In this document: positions 48,519 to 60,813 of the stretch, piece by piece
How the letters are laid out: every line of letters begins with the position of its first letter
Numbering within the stretch: the stretch's first letter is position 1
NCBI GenBank assembly: GCA_947172415.1
Contig: OX359202.1
Span: 6,682,899 to 6,746,898, forward strand
DNA: 64,000 nucleotides
Source of the DNA: Chondrosia reniformis
Lineage: Eukaryota > Porifera > Demospongiae > Chondrillida > Chondrillidae
Reading direction: 5' to 3'
Notes under the pieces: model-generated
Told to the model about the DNA's origin: nothing
The model's database searches: none
What the model saw: only the letters and a program-made list of their open reading frames with translations
Position numbers and translations under genes: made by a program

Positions 48519-51500
48519 TCAATCCTTGGAGTTGCATTCACTTTGAAAGAGTTGCAACAGCTCTTCAGAGAAGCGCTGAAGTAATTCCTTAAATTGTGGC
48601 CCATTCAGGACAGAGGTGGTTTCTGCAGGAAGAATTGGAGTAGTTCCATCAACCCCAGTGGGGGTAGCGCGGGTAGTTCCATCAACCCCAGTGGGGGTAG
48701 CGCGGGTAGTTCCATCAACCCCAGTGGGGGCAGTACGGGTAGTTCCATCAACCCCAGTGGGGGTAGCACAGGTAGTTCCATCAACCCCAGTGGGGGTAGC
48801 ACAGGTAGTTCCATCAACCCCAGTGGGGGCAGCACAGGTAGTTCCATCAACCCCAGTGGGGGCAGCACAGGTAGTGTGTGGTATTCCATTCAAAGATGTT
48901 GAGTCTACAAGAGGAAATTCTGTAAACTTCTTCAGTAGTTTCTTGTTTGCCTTTTCCTCAATGGCAGTTTCATTTAGTATCTAAAGGAAAAAGTATTAAT
49001 ATGAAACATGTGACTGACAGCTAGTGAGGAAGACTCACTTTTGAATGGAAAGTTTTTAAAGATGCTAGAAAGGTGTCAATGTATGCTATAAATTCTTCAC
49101 ATTGGGAGACCAGTTGAGATGGTTGTGGTTGGCTCTTATCACCTGCCACTTCAGTAGGGTCTCTAAGTACACTTGGGGCGTTATGGACTCCATTTAATTG
49201 GGCTGAGCTAGTCTCTCTTGTGGTTGGCAGGGTGGGACTAGCTATTACATCTGCAGTGCCAGCTGGAAGAGATCCTGGAGGGGCAGACTGAACAGCTATC
49301 TTAAAATCTCTAGACCTGCAGATCAGAGGTCAAAGGTCAACAGACAGTCATTATCTCATTATGTGTGCGTGGTGCATTCACTTCATATTTCTGTACAGGA
49401 ACTGAGCAGACATGCTTATTCTACCAGGAAAGGTACTGGGCTGTGTGGGGCAACTTGGTGTACTGCCAAATATGGCATCACCATCTCCAACAGCCAGGGC
49501 ACCTGATTGTGGCTCTAAAAGATCATCTTCATCATTTATCCGGGCTTCTTCAAAAGCCTCATCATTGGAAGTATCTTCATCCTTCCCGGGACTACCTGTG
49601 AACACAATTCAGCTGTGAAAAGCAAAGGTGTGACACAGTTATGTGGGCAGACCTTTCTTAAATATATCTTTAACTTTCACAGGAGTTGATACACTAAAGA
49701 GCTCAGGATCAGAATCTGAGGACTGAATCTTCTTTTGGCTAAAATAAATCAACTCTTCACACACTTCTTCATCTGAGGAAGAAACACAACTGCTGTCCTG
49801 GTCATAAGTAGAGGGGGCAAGCTGGTCTGAGGTGGGAGGGGCCAGTTGGTCCAATGTGGGAGGGGCAAGCTGGCCTAAGGTGGGAGGGGCCAGTTGGTCC
49901 AATGTGGGAGGGGCAAGCTGGTCTGAGGTGGGAGGGGCCAGTTGGTCTGAGGTGGGAGGGGCCAGTTGGTCTGAGGTGGGAGGGGCCAGTTGGTCTGAGG
50001 TGGGAGGGGCCAGTTGGTCCAATGTGGGAGGGGCAAGCTGGCCTAAGGTGGGAGGGGCCAGCTGGTCTGAGGTGGGAGGGGCCAGTTGGTCCAATGTGGG
50101 AGGGGCCAGTTGGTCTGAGGTGGGAGGGGCCAGTTGGTCTGAGGTGGGAGGGGCTAGCTGGTTTGAGGTGGGAGGGGCCAGCTGGTCCAATGTGGGAGAG
50201 GCAGGCTGAACTGGGCTTGTGCCTAAACTTTGATTGCTAATCTTCTCAACATCATTTATATGTAGCACTCTCTGAAAAGGCAATGACATACAGTAAAACA
50301 GGAAGTATACAAACTACAAAGAACTCACCTCTGACCATTTCCCAAGATCCTTACTTCCTGGTGTCTCTACAGTAAATGGCGGTGATGGCCCATATACCAT
50401 CATACTCTCTCTACCCAGAACCTGCTTCTGTGCCCACTTGGGAAGTCTACTGACACTAAACCGGAAGTCTGCACCTCCTCTGTCGTTAGCACATTCTGAG
50501 GCTATCAAAAGAAATACAATGACCAGCCGCACTGCTGACTAATTGTGGTCTTACATGAGCTGTCTTGGTTAGACAGATTGTACGTTTCTCTAGCTGTAGA
50601 CACAACACTTGCCTCAGGAGCAGTCATTCCAAGATCCAGTAACCTGTCCTTCATACTCTTTGTTATATCACTGCTCAGTCGCCACACAAATATACACCTA
50701 CATACGTACACAAGAACAGTAACTCCAGCTAGTTCAAGTTGAACATGTACAGTACCCATCTCCGGAGACAGTGAATATTCTCTTCATGTCCTGACTGAAT
50801 GTAATACCAGTGACAACCTCTGGTGGGAACAGATATACACATAGTTCAGTCGGTCTGTCATACAACATAGGCCGCACCTATACGTACCTGAATGTCCAAA
50901 CTGTTTCGATAGTGCATCTCCAGAGCGGAATTGAAATACATTGACTGACTTGTCCGTACTGCTAGCGGCCATCAAAGAGCCACTTGGGTCAAGGCTTACC
51001 TGTAGGACCACACAAGTCATACAATACTCTACCCCACCCCCCCCCCCCAGTGGACCCACCCTTAGTAGGGCTCCGTCATCACTACCAGTTGCTTTGTAGG
51101 AAGTACGTTGTTTGCCATCTGTGTAGTACAGCCTACGTACAAAAAAGGAAACCGGTATAACAGAGACATACCTGCGTAGGTAGGCACGCTAATGAGTTCT
51201 GACCTTAAGTTTCTATCCTGTCCAGCAGTAGCTAGGTAGGTCCTGCAAAACAAGTCAAGTGGTACCTAGTGACATGCACTGCGGAAATGGCAGGTCCCTT
51301 GCACTGTCAGACTAGCTGTGCACCCACTCACCCAGACACATCCACAGCCATGTCATAGACACTGCTCTTTCCTGCGACATGTGATGACAGCTGGAACAAC
51401 TGGCCATCTTCACAGCTCTACAACACATTATTACACAATTAATAGGAACACCTCATGGTGGGTGGTCTTACAGGGCCAAGTTTTCTGAATATGATTGATT

Positions 51501-54500
51501 TATCTACTCCAGCACTAATAAGTTGAAAGGAGTCTCCACTTCCTAATATGGAAGGAGAAAGGTTACGCAGTTGAACATTGATCCATTGCTATGACACACC
51601 AGAAAACTTGACTGATGTGACAGCTCCTGAGTGCTCATCAAGAGTTTGGAGGTACCGGTAGTTGGACTTCACGTCAAAGACATGTATTAGTCTGTCTCTG
51701 CCTGCAGTCACCATCAACTCATGACCTGTCAAGAAACAGACCCCATTACCATATATGGGCACATATCCCTGTAAAACCAAACCTTGTTTGGGCAAAGAGT
51801 ACTGAATGCAGAGAATCTCAGAATCGTGGGCTTGCACCATCACCAGTTTATCCATAAATTGGAGATCATAGATGCTACAATCCAAAGAAAAGAGAAACTT
51901 GAAGCACCACTGAAACTCACACAAGTAACTTACTGAAGATTCCCAATCCGATCCCCAATGGCTAAATGCTGGCCGTCGGGACTGAACTTGACAATTCTGA
52001 CACCCTGACCAGCCTCCAGCAGGGGAGCACTGCCTACAGCACAGAGAACACAGGAGTGAGGCCAGACCGTACAGCACTTTAGGAGGTACGTACCTGCTTG
52101 GGCAGAAGTGTCCTTCAGAACAGACAGGTCTTGCTCAGTGTAAAGGATTTTCAACATTTCCTAGAAATGATATTAAAATGTCTAATAACCCACTTTCCAC
52201 AAAGGGTGCTTCTACATACCTTTGAGTATACATTGCTCCATTGAGGGCTGACAGCACTTTCCAAATTCCAAAACCGCAGGGTACCATCTGAGGAACACGT
52301 GACAAACGTGCCTTGAGGGAAGCTTGGAAATGCATTGTGTTCCAATACCTAATGCACCGTCACACTGTTCAGTGATTGTTAGCGGACACACACGAGCAAT
52401 GACTCACATCAATGTCCCACACACACGCATTGTGGTACAGGAAGGAGTAGACTTTCCCAATCTGGTTAATCTTCTTCAGATCCCACACGTACAGGCTATG
52501 ATCATTGTATACACAAGTCAGCTGCAGTGTAAAACAATGGCAAAATGATCAAATAAGAGCCCACAAAGAATCGATATACAAATTAGAGACCAGCAGGAGG
52601 TGACACAAATTAGAGCCCAGCAGAAGGTGATACAAATTAGAGACCAGCAGAAGGTGACACAAATTAGAGCCCAGCAGGAGGTGACACAAATTAGAGACCA
52701 GCAGGAGGTGACACAAATTAGAGACCAGCAGGAGGTGACACAAATTAGAGACCAGCAGGAGGTGACACAAATAAGAGACCAGCAGGAGGTGACACAAATT
52801 AGAGCCCAGCAGGAGGTGACACAAATAAGAGACCAGCAGGAGGTGACACAAATTAGAGCCCAGCAGGAGGTGACACAAATTAGAGACCAGCAGGAGGTGA
52901 CACAAATTAGAGCCCAGCAGGAGGTGACACAAATTAGAGCCCAGCAGGAGGTGATACAAATTAGAGACCAGCAGGAGGTGACACAAATTAGAGCCCAGCA
53001 GGAGGTGACACAAATTAGAGCCCAGCAGGAGGTGACACAAATTAGAGACCAGCAGGAGGGGACACAAACTAGAGACCAGCAGGAGGTGACACAAATTAGA
53101 GCCCAGCAGGAGGTGACACAAATTAGAGACCAGTAAACTTGCCCTTTTAGTTTCAACATCAATGTCAAGAGCAACTACATCCGGATAGGATAACTCTGTT
53201 TTGCTTGCACACTCATTGGAAGGTTCAGGGTCAAACCCTCCAATTTCCACTCCCAGGTGATGTGGTTTTGGGACTGTTATGACATATTCCAATGTATAGG
53301 GATCAAATAGCCTGCACAGGAAGCGAAATTGAAACAGCAGATGGCTTCTATTGCAGTAACCATGTTAGTGGGTGACTAACCTTACAACTCCATTAGCACC
53401 TCCACAATAGAGATACTGCCCACACACTGCCATACTAGTACCACAGCTAACCTGAGTCGGGTCACATGACATGTTCAGTAACTAAATACTTCACATTGAC
53501 ACACAAGTGCATACCTTGACCTCAATGAACTGATCAAGAACTCTCTTCTCGTTAAACATGCACAATTTCCCTGACTTTGTCAGACAGTACATGTTACCGG
53601 CTGTCCCGCCCACACCAAAACAGAGGCTCACAAAACACTCCTTCAAGTGATCCCCCAAAATGGCCGACCTCCCTTGGAGGGGCTGGGCTTGGTGTGACTG
53701 CAGAAACACATTCCATTTAGTACATTTCATAAAGAAGCTATGATTGTCTTGCCTGCATTTCATCCAGTTTGATGTACCAGTACTTGATGTGTCGGTTGCC
53801 GGCAGTCACAAAGCAGTCTCCCTCCTCGTTGAACTTCACCTGACACACCTTCATAAGGGAACCTGGAGTAGACTTAACTCTTGTACAAGCCCCTGAGCAC
53901 TCACCTTTGCAGACACTTTGTTGCAAGCCAACTTAACACCATTCTTCCAGTTCCACAGAATAACTTGCATGTCGTGTTGGTATCCAATGGAAACCAGAAA
54001 CTTGAAGTTTGGTGAAAAGGCCTATCATTGGGAATTATTGAAGATGTGGGAATAGAGATGGGAGTGTGGTAGAGATGGGTGTGTGCAAGGGGTGTGGTTG
54101 AGATGGGTGTGTGCAAGGGGTGTGGTTGAGATGGGTGTGTGCAAGGGGTGTGGTAGAGATGGGTGTGTGCAAGGGGTGTGGTTGAGATGGGTGTGTGCAA
54201 GGGGTGTGGTTGAGATGGGTGTGTGCAAGGGGTGTGGCAGATGGCACTTACAAGGCAGGCAATGCCAAAGTGATGTGACACGAGCTGTGACACAACTTCC
54301 CTTGAAGAAACTGACCATATTCTCACACAGGGCTGATGACCACATTCACCAACAGCAATATAGTTTCCATCAGAAGAGAAGGTCAAACAAGATACTTGTT
54401 TCCTGAAGAATAAGAAGAGTGTTCTATTCCAATTACTCGATCCCATAGCAAACTCACCCGACAGGATTGACCAGGTGAATATGTTTACCAAGTTTTGGAT

Positions 54501-55006
54501 AATATAGAACAACGACGCACCTGGAGAGGAAAGGGCTGGTCACGTGATTAACATGTGCTTCGAGCAGCCAACTTACCCAGCTGCATAGGCTATGCATCTC
54601 TGTGAACTAGCTACAGACAGTCCATTATTGTTGAAGCACGTGATTCCGAGTATTCGCTCCAGGGTCACCTGCGCATACAAGACGTGTAGTACCTAACCCG
54701 ATCTGTAGCCAAGAAGGCTATGACACAGATACTAACGTAACCAGTACTTTAATATTGGGTTTAAGTACGACTGAGCCTGCGGAAGACTATGCCCTAGGCC
54801 TCTTGTACAGCCGACTGGCCTACAAGATCTTGGGACTCTAACTAATTTACTCGGTAAATACGGACTGGCTAGCCAAAACGAACCTGTTCTTGTTTCTGAG
54901 ACATCTCGCGTCTCTTCCTTCGCGCTAAAACTGGAGGTCTTGGAGAGGCTCCGGTGGAAGAGCTACGGCGATTAGTAGAGGACTTTCGGGCAGCAGACAA
55001 AGACAT
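48519..55006 (-). CDS. MAPKBP1/WDR62-family WD40 scaffold
   Basis: JNK-pathway and spindle-pole scaffold with tandem WD40 propellers. The start at 55006 gives [20 protein letters not shown]; exon 1 is 55006-54884, then 54668-54577, with many short exons to the stop at 48519. WD signatures include [119 protein letters not shown] and [11 protein letters not shown]-type sequence. After the propellers comes the family hallmark [13 protein letters not shown] (about 50400), and then a long low-complexity tail ending [20 protein letters not shown]. Order and hallmark fit MAPKBP1/WDR62; the two vertebrate paralogs cannot be separated here. Two coding minisatellites sit in the tail; two others appear intronic. 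Confidence 0.9.
48640..48878 (-). repeat. 33-bp coding minisatellite near the MAPKBP1/WDR62 C-terminus
   Basis: Seven copies encoding [11 protein letters not shown] (variants R for C, A for T) on the minus strand, in frame with the C-terminal coiled coil. All frames on both strands are open across it, which produces spurious open frames. Confidence 0.88.
49812..50200 (-). repeat. 24-bp coding minisatellite in the MAPKBP1/WDR62 tail
   Basis: About 16 copies encoding APPTSDQL (variants L, N, G) on the minus strand, in frame from [16 protein letters not shown] to [16 protein letters not shown]. Confidence 0.9.
52566..53136. repeat. 27-bp minisatellite within MAPKBP1/WDR62, probably intronic
   Basis: About 21 copies of a unit containing GAGACCAGCAGGAGGTGACA, alternating GAGACC and GAGCCC. 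It separates the exon ending [16 protein letters not shown] from the exon beginning [13 protein letters not shown], so it interrupts a WD blade and is best read as intron. The exact donor is unclear because the repeat is open on the minus strand too. Confidence 0.8.
54058..54243. repeat. 28-bp intronic minisatellite in MAPKBP1/WDR62
   Basis: About seven copies of a unit containing GATGGGTGTGTGCAAGGGGT, in the intron following the exon that ends with [13 protein letters not shown]. Confidence 0.88.
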
Positions 55007-55249
55007 GGTTGTTTATACTCTTGACGTGAAGAGAAACGTTCAAACTGCACCTACATACGGTTATATTAAATTATTTGGCGGGTAATTACGTAAGGGCCGC
55101 TACTGTTATCAGCCAATAAAACCACAAGTGTAGTAATCGTACAACGGAACACATGCACTGAAGTAATTATTAGAATATACATGAGAGGAGTGATACAAAA
55201 TTGGGAGTAAATAGTGTTTCCTTGACCATCTTTAGAAGATGAGACTTGT

Positions 55250-57539
55250 TTAACTGGGTAATAATTGAAGCAACTTAATTTCTTGTGTAAGCTGCAGGAA
55301 CACTGGTCTGTTTTCAGGATTGATGCTCCAACAGTCCTTCATCAGCTTCTGGTGGACATCGTCGTTGCATCCCTGAGGAACTGGTAATGTAGTTCCTCCC
55401 ATTAGTATTTCCCGTAACTACATGTAATATAAAAGAGGTTAATACCAACTACAACTCAGTCTGTGAAGTATTGCTAGCGCATGAACATACCACATTGAGG
55501 TTGTGTTGATCAGGTACAAAACCTGGATATCTTGGGGAATCCCCAAATGTAAACATTTCCCACACAAGTACTCCGTAGCTCCAGACGTCACCTTTACTGG
55601 TAAACCTCATTCTGTCCATGACAAGACATTCGGGAGCATACCTTTTGGGCAGACAAAATCAAGACTTGTACAATAGCCCATTGCTCAAGTTAGCTTACCA
55701 GAGACAGGGAATGACTTTCTGTGGTGATGGATTCATTCTGTAGTAACCACTTTCACCAACCTTTCTTGCCAAACCGAAATCTGATATCTTGACAGATTCT
55801 GGACTAGCTACAAGAATGTTTCTAGCAGCTAAATCTCGATGTACAATACCCCTTTGTTCCTATGGCAGAAAATCCTAATACATAGGCCTCTGATCTTCAA
55901 TGTGGAATGAAACTTACATACCAAAGCCATCATCCCAAAGGCTATTTGATAGGCAAACACCAACAAAGAGCTCTGTGGCAGCCTGTTTTCTCTGTGCTTG
56001 CGCAAGTACTGCCTCAAATCACCAAGTGGCAGAAACTCAGTAATCAACATCTGCTTTCCTTCTGCAGTGCAATGGCCATAGTACTTGACAATGTTATCAT
56101 GAGAGAGCTCCTTAATGTTTGCCTCCTCTTTCAAAAACTCTTCTTCACCCTCTTGGCTCTTCAGTACCTTGACGGCCACATCCAACAGTAGTCCTCCCTG
56201 ATTCAGTTTGGCTTTGAACACTTGACTAAAGTTACCCTAAGTGCAGATTGAATATGCAACACACAGCAACAATAAAGTGAATAACATACTTCTCCAATTG
56301 GTCTGTGATCAGGAAAGCTCAATTGACTGTACACAATTGAGTGAGGAATTGATTCATCATCTAAGTCATACTCAAATGGTTTTATGCTTTCTAAGTCAAA
56401 TAGATATATGACATGTCACATTTGAGTACATGTCACACTCGAGTACATGTCACTGTACCATTTTCAATGTGTAACAATGGGCAGGTTTCAAACTCCCACT
56501 CCTCCTGGTCAATAATTGGAAACCGCTCAGAGACAGTTGCAGGACTGTGGTTCACAAATTCAACTGCACCTAGACCCAAACGATTCTACAAAAACAAGTG
56601 GTGAAGTACATTTATGCCCACAAAGCCAAGCCTGATTGCATACCTGCTCAGAGTAGTAGCCAAGCATCTGTTTAATGGAAATGAAGGTCTCGGTATTTTC
56701 ACAATTGTTGCCGAGGCTATACTTGCCATCTGGGCTCCGCTGGACCCTCCAGCGACTGAGATTGTCACCGTGGTTACCTTTCTTGATGCATAGCACAAAA
56801 GAGTTATCCTGGGTGCGACTTTCCCGTAAAACAAAACTGCCATCTCTCTGGCGCTTCAAGTAGTCATTGATTTGCCTGCGACTGTAATTTAGTGGATTGC
56901 AGGCAGCTAAAGTATCAATGATGGCACAAAGTGACTGGCTTGGCTGCAGCAACTTACTTGACTTGAGCATGGTACAGCTGCTCCCTAGGATAGTCAGGGT
57001 TGGGGAGGTGTTCACCGTCTGCATGAGGCTTCAGTCCGCCTTCAACAATGCAATGATTAGCATCTACAACCAGCAGGCTGAGAGCGTCCACTAGAGCACA
57101 GAAAGTGTGCAGCTGACTGTCACGATCAAACTTGAATCGCTGAAGAAGATAAAGTTCCTAATCACTGGTATGTGGCAGTGCATGACTACTTACAGCGCTC
57201 AGCCGTTGACCTCCGGTATGGTGGAAAATCACAGCAGTCTTGTGGGAAGACTGAACTTCTATTGACTGGACTTCATACATCTGACAGATACTTCGAAAAT
57301 ACTACATAAATACAGACAATGAGTACTACATATGCAAGCTAGGAACTAGCTATATATGTTCGCAAGTACTTTAGACATACCTGATGTCCATGTGGTTTGA
57401 TTTTTATGCCATTAAAGGCTGACACCTCAACATTGACCTTTTCCTGTGAGCCTCTTTCGATATCTTCTCCCTAGAACACAGAGCATATGCCATTTAAGGT
57501 CACACGCACGTACGCACACACACACACACACACGCACGT

Positions 57540-57575
<36 letters not shown>

Positions 57576-58612
57576 TCACTATAATGACGGAGAATTTGTG
57601 AATGTCTGGTTTTACAAACTCCTCATAAGTTTTGATATAGCCTTGCATACACTTGCAGGAAGTCATCTCTTTGCCCCCGTAGACCCGATTGGGGATTTGC
57701 TCACATGCCTGGATCAACAATTGTCTAACTTTTGGCAGTTTGACCACCCAAGATTTCGGAAGAAATGATTTCGGTTTCTGAGACTTGCTAAAGTCAAAGC
57801 ATTACTAATAGAATACGGACCAAGTACACCCGTGCTGTCGTGTGCCTTACATGAAAGCTTTGACTGAACTTAGGTCTCCTCTGTTGTCCTCCAAACAAAC
57901 CTTCCATATGTGGAGACCTGCCATCTTGCACAAAACAGACATCCCATCCTGCCCCAAGTCAAGATTGTCAAATTTCGAAGACAAAAATTCCTGTTGGATC
58001 TGATGACAAGAAATGTACACCAATCGCCCTGGTGGGATTATAATCACTTACTTGATTAAACAGGAACTCCAGAGGTTCGTAATCAGTCGCCAGACGCGTC
58101 AAATGGAGATGGATCCCTCGTATGAAAGCAAACATTCTCAGTTCGTAAACACCTTGACAGTCGTCCGGTAGCATCGGCCTGTAAGTGTAGAGACACTCAT
58201 TACTGGCTCCTTGTGGACACAGCGCGAGGAAGGGACGAACACAGGGAGGCAGTTTGGCGTGTTGGTCTTGACATGCCTCAGCGATCACATCCTAATTGGA
58301 CAAATAACAGAAATTGTCTTACGAATCACAGAACAAGATTGCTCCAAACAACTTTTGCTACATTACTAATATTTTCGGCTTCATGAACATTGGAGCTATA
58401 TTATTATAAATATACTGTATAATGAATTATTTAATTATATTATATTATTTATTTATATTAGATTACCTTAGTATTATTGTAACTTGTACTGTATATAGGA
58501 CTCGCTTTAAAGTTGACATATTTACCTTCACAAATAACTTGTCCTTATAAACCAAAGGCATATGCTTCCCATTTGGAAAGATAACTAAGCCATTCTCGCT
58601 TGATTTACTCAT
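55250..58612 (-). CDS. JAK-like FERM-SH2-tyrosine kinase without a pseudokinase domain
   Basis: Predicted cytoplasmic tyrosine kinase. Exons include 58612-58526, 58291-58052 and 57999-57851, with about ten more to the stop at 55250. [39 protein letters not shown] and [20 protein letters not shown], positioned as in JAK. SH2: [20 protein letters not shown] then SFVLRES and [20 protein letters not shown]. After about 60 linker residues comes one kinase domain: glycine loop GEGNFSQVF, catalytic lysine [21 protein letters not shown], tandem tyrosines GYYRM in the activation loop, WYAPE and DVWSYGV. All catalytic residues are present. JAKs have a pseudokinase (JH2) between SH2 and kinase; no such sequence fits here. 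Its closest vertebrate relative is uncertain, because single-kinase FERM-SH2 proteins are not a vertebrate class. Confidence 0.85.
57514..57573. repeat. CA microsatellite in a JAK-like intron
   Basis: Two runs of (CA)n separated by CACGTACG. Confidence 0.95.
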
Positions 58613-58711
58613 AACACTCGTGGCGTCTAAACTGCTCTAGTCCTCTTCTGTTTATCGCGTGTTTGTGCGGTTAACTGACGACAAAATAGGTCAGAGCAAA
58701 GACTTGCATAA

Positions 58712-58719
58712 TGACGTCA
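58712..58719. promoter_or_regulatory. CRE-type TGACGTCA palindrome upstream of the JAK-like gene
   Basis: Perfect TGACGTCA about 100 bp upstream of the JAK-like start codon and just outside the left end of the transposon-like element. A second perfect copy lies at 60718-60725. Binding is inferred from motif only. Confidence 0.45.
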
Positions 58720-58740
58720 TGGTTTCCCACGAATTCATAC

Positions 58741-59697
58741 GGGCCAGGATAAACGGCGGAATGACGGAATGGCGGAAATGGCGGAAACGGCGAAAACGAA
58801 CCCTTGCAAATGGCGATCTCGATTCAGAAGACGTTTTGCTCAGCCGCTTCTCGTTCCCCACTACGAGGCAATGTGAAACGGCCGAAACAATCGAAGCTCA
58901 TAAGTCAGGAAAACGATTTTTCGAACGAATTTTATTAATTTTTGTATTGCTTAGCCGCTTCTCGTTCCCCACTACGAGGCAATGTGAAACGGCCGAAACA
59001 ATCGAAGCTCATAAGTCAGGAAAACGATTTTTCGCACGAATCTTATTAATTTTGTGCCTTATGTTATATTAAGCAAATAAAGTCCACTGGCAAAAACTAA
59101 GTATTAGTACTAGTGTCACTGAATTAATATTTTGAGTTAGCTGCTAAAGAGGCCTTTGAAAATAGGCAGTACACACACTGTTCAAACTCTACTTCCAAGG
59201 TTCTGAAAGAGAAATATCTTGTGCTCTGGTTGTAACATAGGTAGCAGTTCTGTGGGAATAATGATATCATTGCCAGATAAGGTAGGCCAGTTGGATCGCA
59301 GACAAGGCAAGTAAACGTGGTAATAGGCATTACCAACTCTACTTGTTGGCATCCCAGTGATGGGGCTGTTGAACATTCGCTGTTCCACGTAGCTGAAGTA
59401 AGCGTTTCTTCTAAATTTGCGCTGATATGTATACGTGCATGGTACGAAAATTTGTGTTACCGCACTGTACGATCAAAAAATAATAAGATTCGTACGAAAA
59501 ATCGTAGTTTAACCTACGTTAATTTTTCATGACTTATGAGCTTCGATTGTTTCGGCCGTTTCACATTGCCTCGTAGAGGGGAACGAGAAGCGGCTGAGCA
59601 AAACGTCTTCTGAATCGAGATCGCCATTTGCAAGGGTTCGTTTCCGCCGTTTCCGCCATTTCCGCCATTCCGCCATTCCCGCCGTTTATCCTGGCCC
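58741..59697. mobile_element. Long-TIR, Mutator-type non-autonomous element with probable captured coding fragment
   Basis: Inverted arms of about 175 bp (58741-58914 and 59523-59697) start GGGCCAGGATAAACGGC and match over their whole length. The left flank is AATTCATAC (58732-58740); the right flank is AATTTCATAC (59698-59707), the same with one extra T, as expected for a 9-bp target duplication. Long arms and 9-bp duplications are typical of MULEs. Inside the left arm a 110-bp segment is tandemly duplicated (58843-58952, 58953-59058). Between the arms, a minus-strand open frame (59388-59182, containing VGNAYYHVYLPCLRSNWPTL) looks like real protein sequence. No transposase is present. Confidence 0.8.
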
Positions 59698-59716
59698 AAT
59701 TCATACGGTGGCAAGG

Positions 59717-60519
59717 GGTCTCTCTAAATCGCGGAACCGGAGCGAATTCCGGAACACGGAAAACGGAGCACGGAATAACGGAAACGCATAATTCGCCGTG
59801 AAGGCAATGTTCGTGATCGTTGTGATCGTTTGAATGACGATCACAAGGCTCTCCTGTCTGCCGTGGGAGTGACAATTGATAGAGTCAACTAGCCATGTAC
59901 ACCAGTTTTCTTTGCAGTCAAGTTTATTAACACTTGCTAGCTCATTGCCGCAACTGTAGGTTTTAACTAAGTTGTCCTTTGTTATGATCTCACCACTTAG
60001 CTATGATTTTAGGGCAAGTTAGCTAATAACAGGAGTGTTACATACCTGCCAGTCCATATTCATACATGTGGCCGACCAATAGTGTGAATACGTTAAGTAT
60101 AATATGTGCACGTACGCTTGGCCTTCACAAATAGCTAGCTACTTGCCTATTAGGGGTACAAGCTCAGCTTGCAGGTGTAATAACGGCGATTTCTACATAC
60201 AGTATACTTAGTTTGTTCGTGTATTTAGTCGAAGAACATCAATGAACCGTTTACGTACGCATTATCAATTGCTAGTTAGCTACCTAGTTCGTTCGTAATT
60301 ATAGTTGTCGCAGTTGCCGCTAATCTCACGCAAGCCTTCCATTCTCTGCTCTCTGTATTCCTGCACGCTGCGTAAATCAGTTGCGCCTGCGTATCGACCG
60401 AACCAATAATTATTATTTAGTTGTTCGGTTTAATTACGGCGAATTATGCGTTTCCGTTATTCCGTGCTCCGTTTTCCGTGTTCCGGAATTCGCTCCGGTT
60501 CCGCGTTTTAGAGAGACCC
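59717..60519. mobile_element. Second inverted-repeat element, about 803 bp, 84-bp arms
   Basis: Arms 59717-59799 and 60436-60519 begin GGGTCTCTCTAAA and are nearly identical over about 84 bp. It starts 10 bp after the target duplication of the element at 58741-59697. No flanking duplication can be recognised and no transposase is encoded, so the superfamily is unknown. Confidence 0.75.
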
Positions 60520-60813
60520 TTCATCTTCTTCATCTTCTTCGCCCGCTGTAACTAAAAACGGAAATAAGCTTGCGGACTATTTCTTAAGCGAAAATACGTA
60601 TATATACTCCAAATTTTCCGAGCTGTATTCTTTTGTAGAAGCGAGAGCGATAACGTTATTAAGCATGACGGTTTTCGAGGCCAATAATTCAAGGCTTCAA
60701 TAAAGTCACCATTTTAATGACGTCATAATCAGTTGTGATTGCGAAACCAAAATGGTGTAAAATAAAAATCTAATTCCTAGCTTATGCATGCTCCATAAAA
60801 AGTACAGAAACTA

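Noticed and set aside
52600-53136. Plus-strand 178-codon frame (TQIRAQQEV repeats)
   Set aside because: Generated by the 27-bp minisatellite inside MAPKBP1/WDR62; no conserved sequence outside the repeat.
54083-54406. Plus-strand frame of 107 codons
   Set aside because: Intronic 28-bp repeat of MAPKBP1/WDR62 plus antisense of an exon.
58659-59072. 137-codon plus-strand frame as a gene
   Set aside because: It spans the left arm and internal duplication of the inverted-repeat element; no recognisable domain and repeated peptide simply mirrors the 110-bp duplication.
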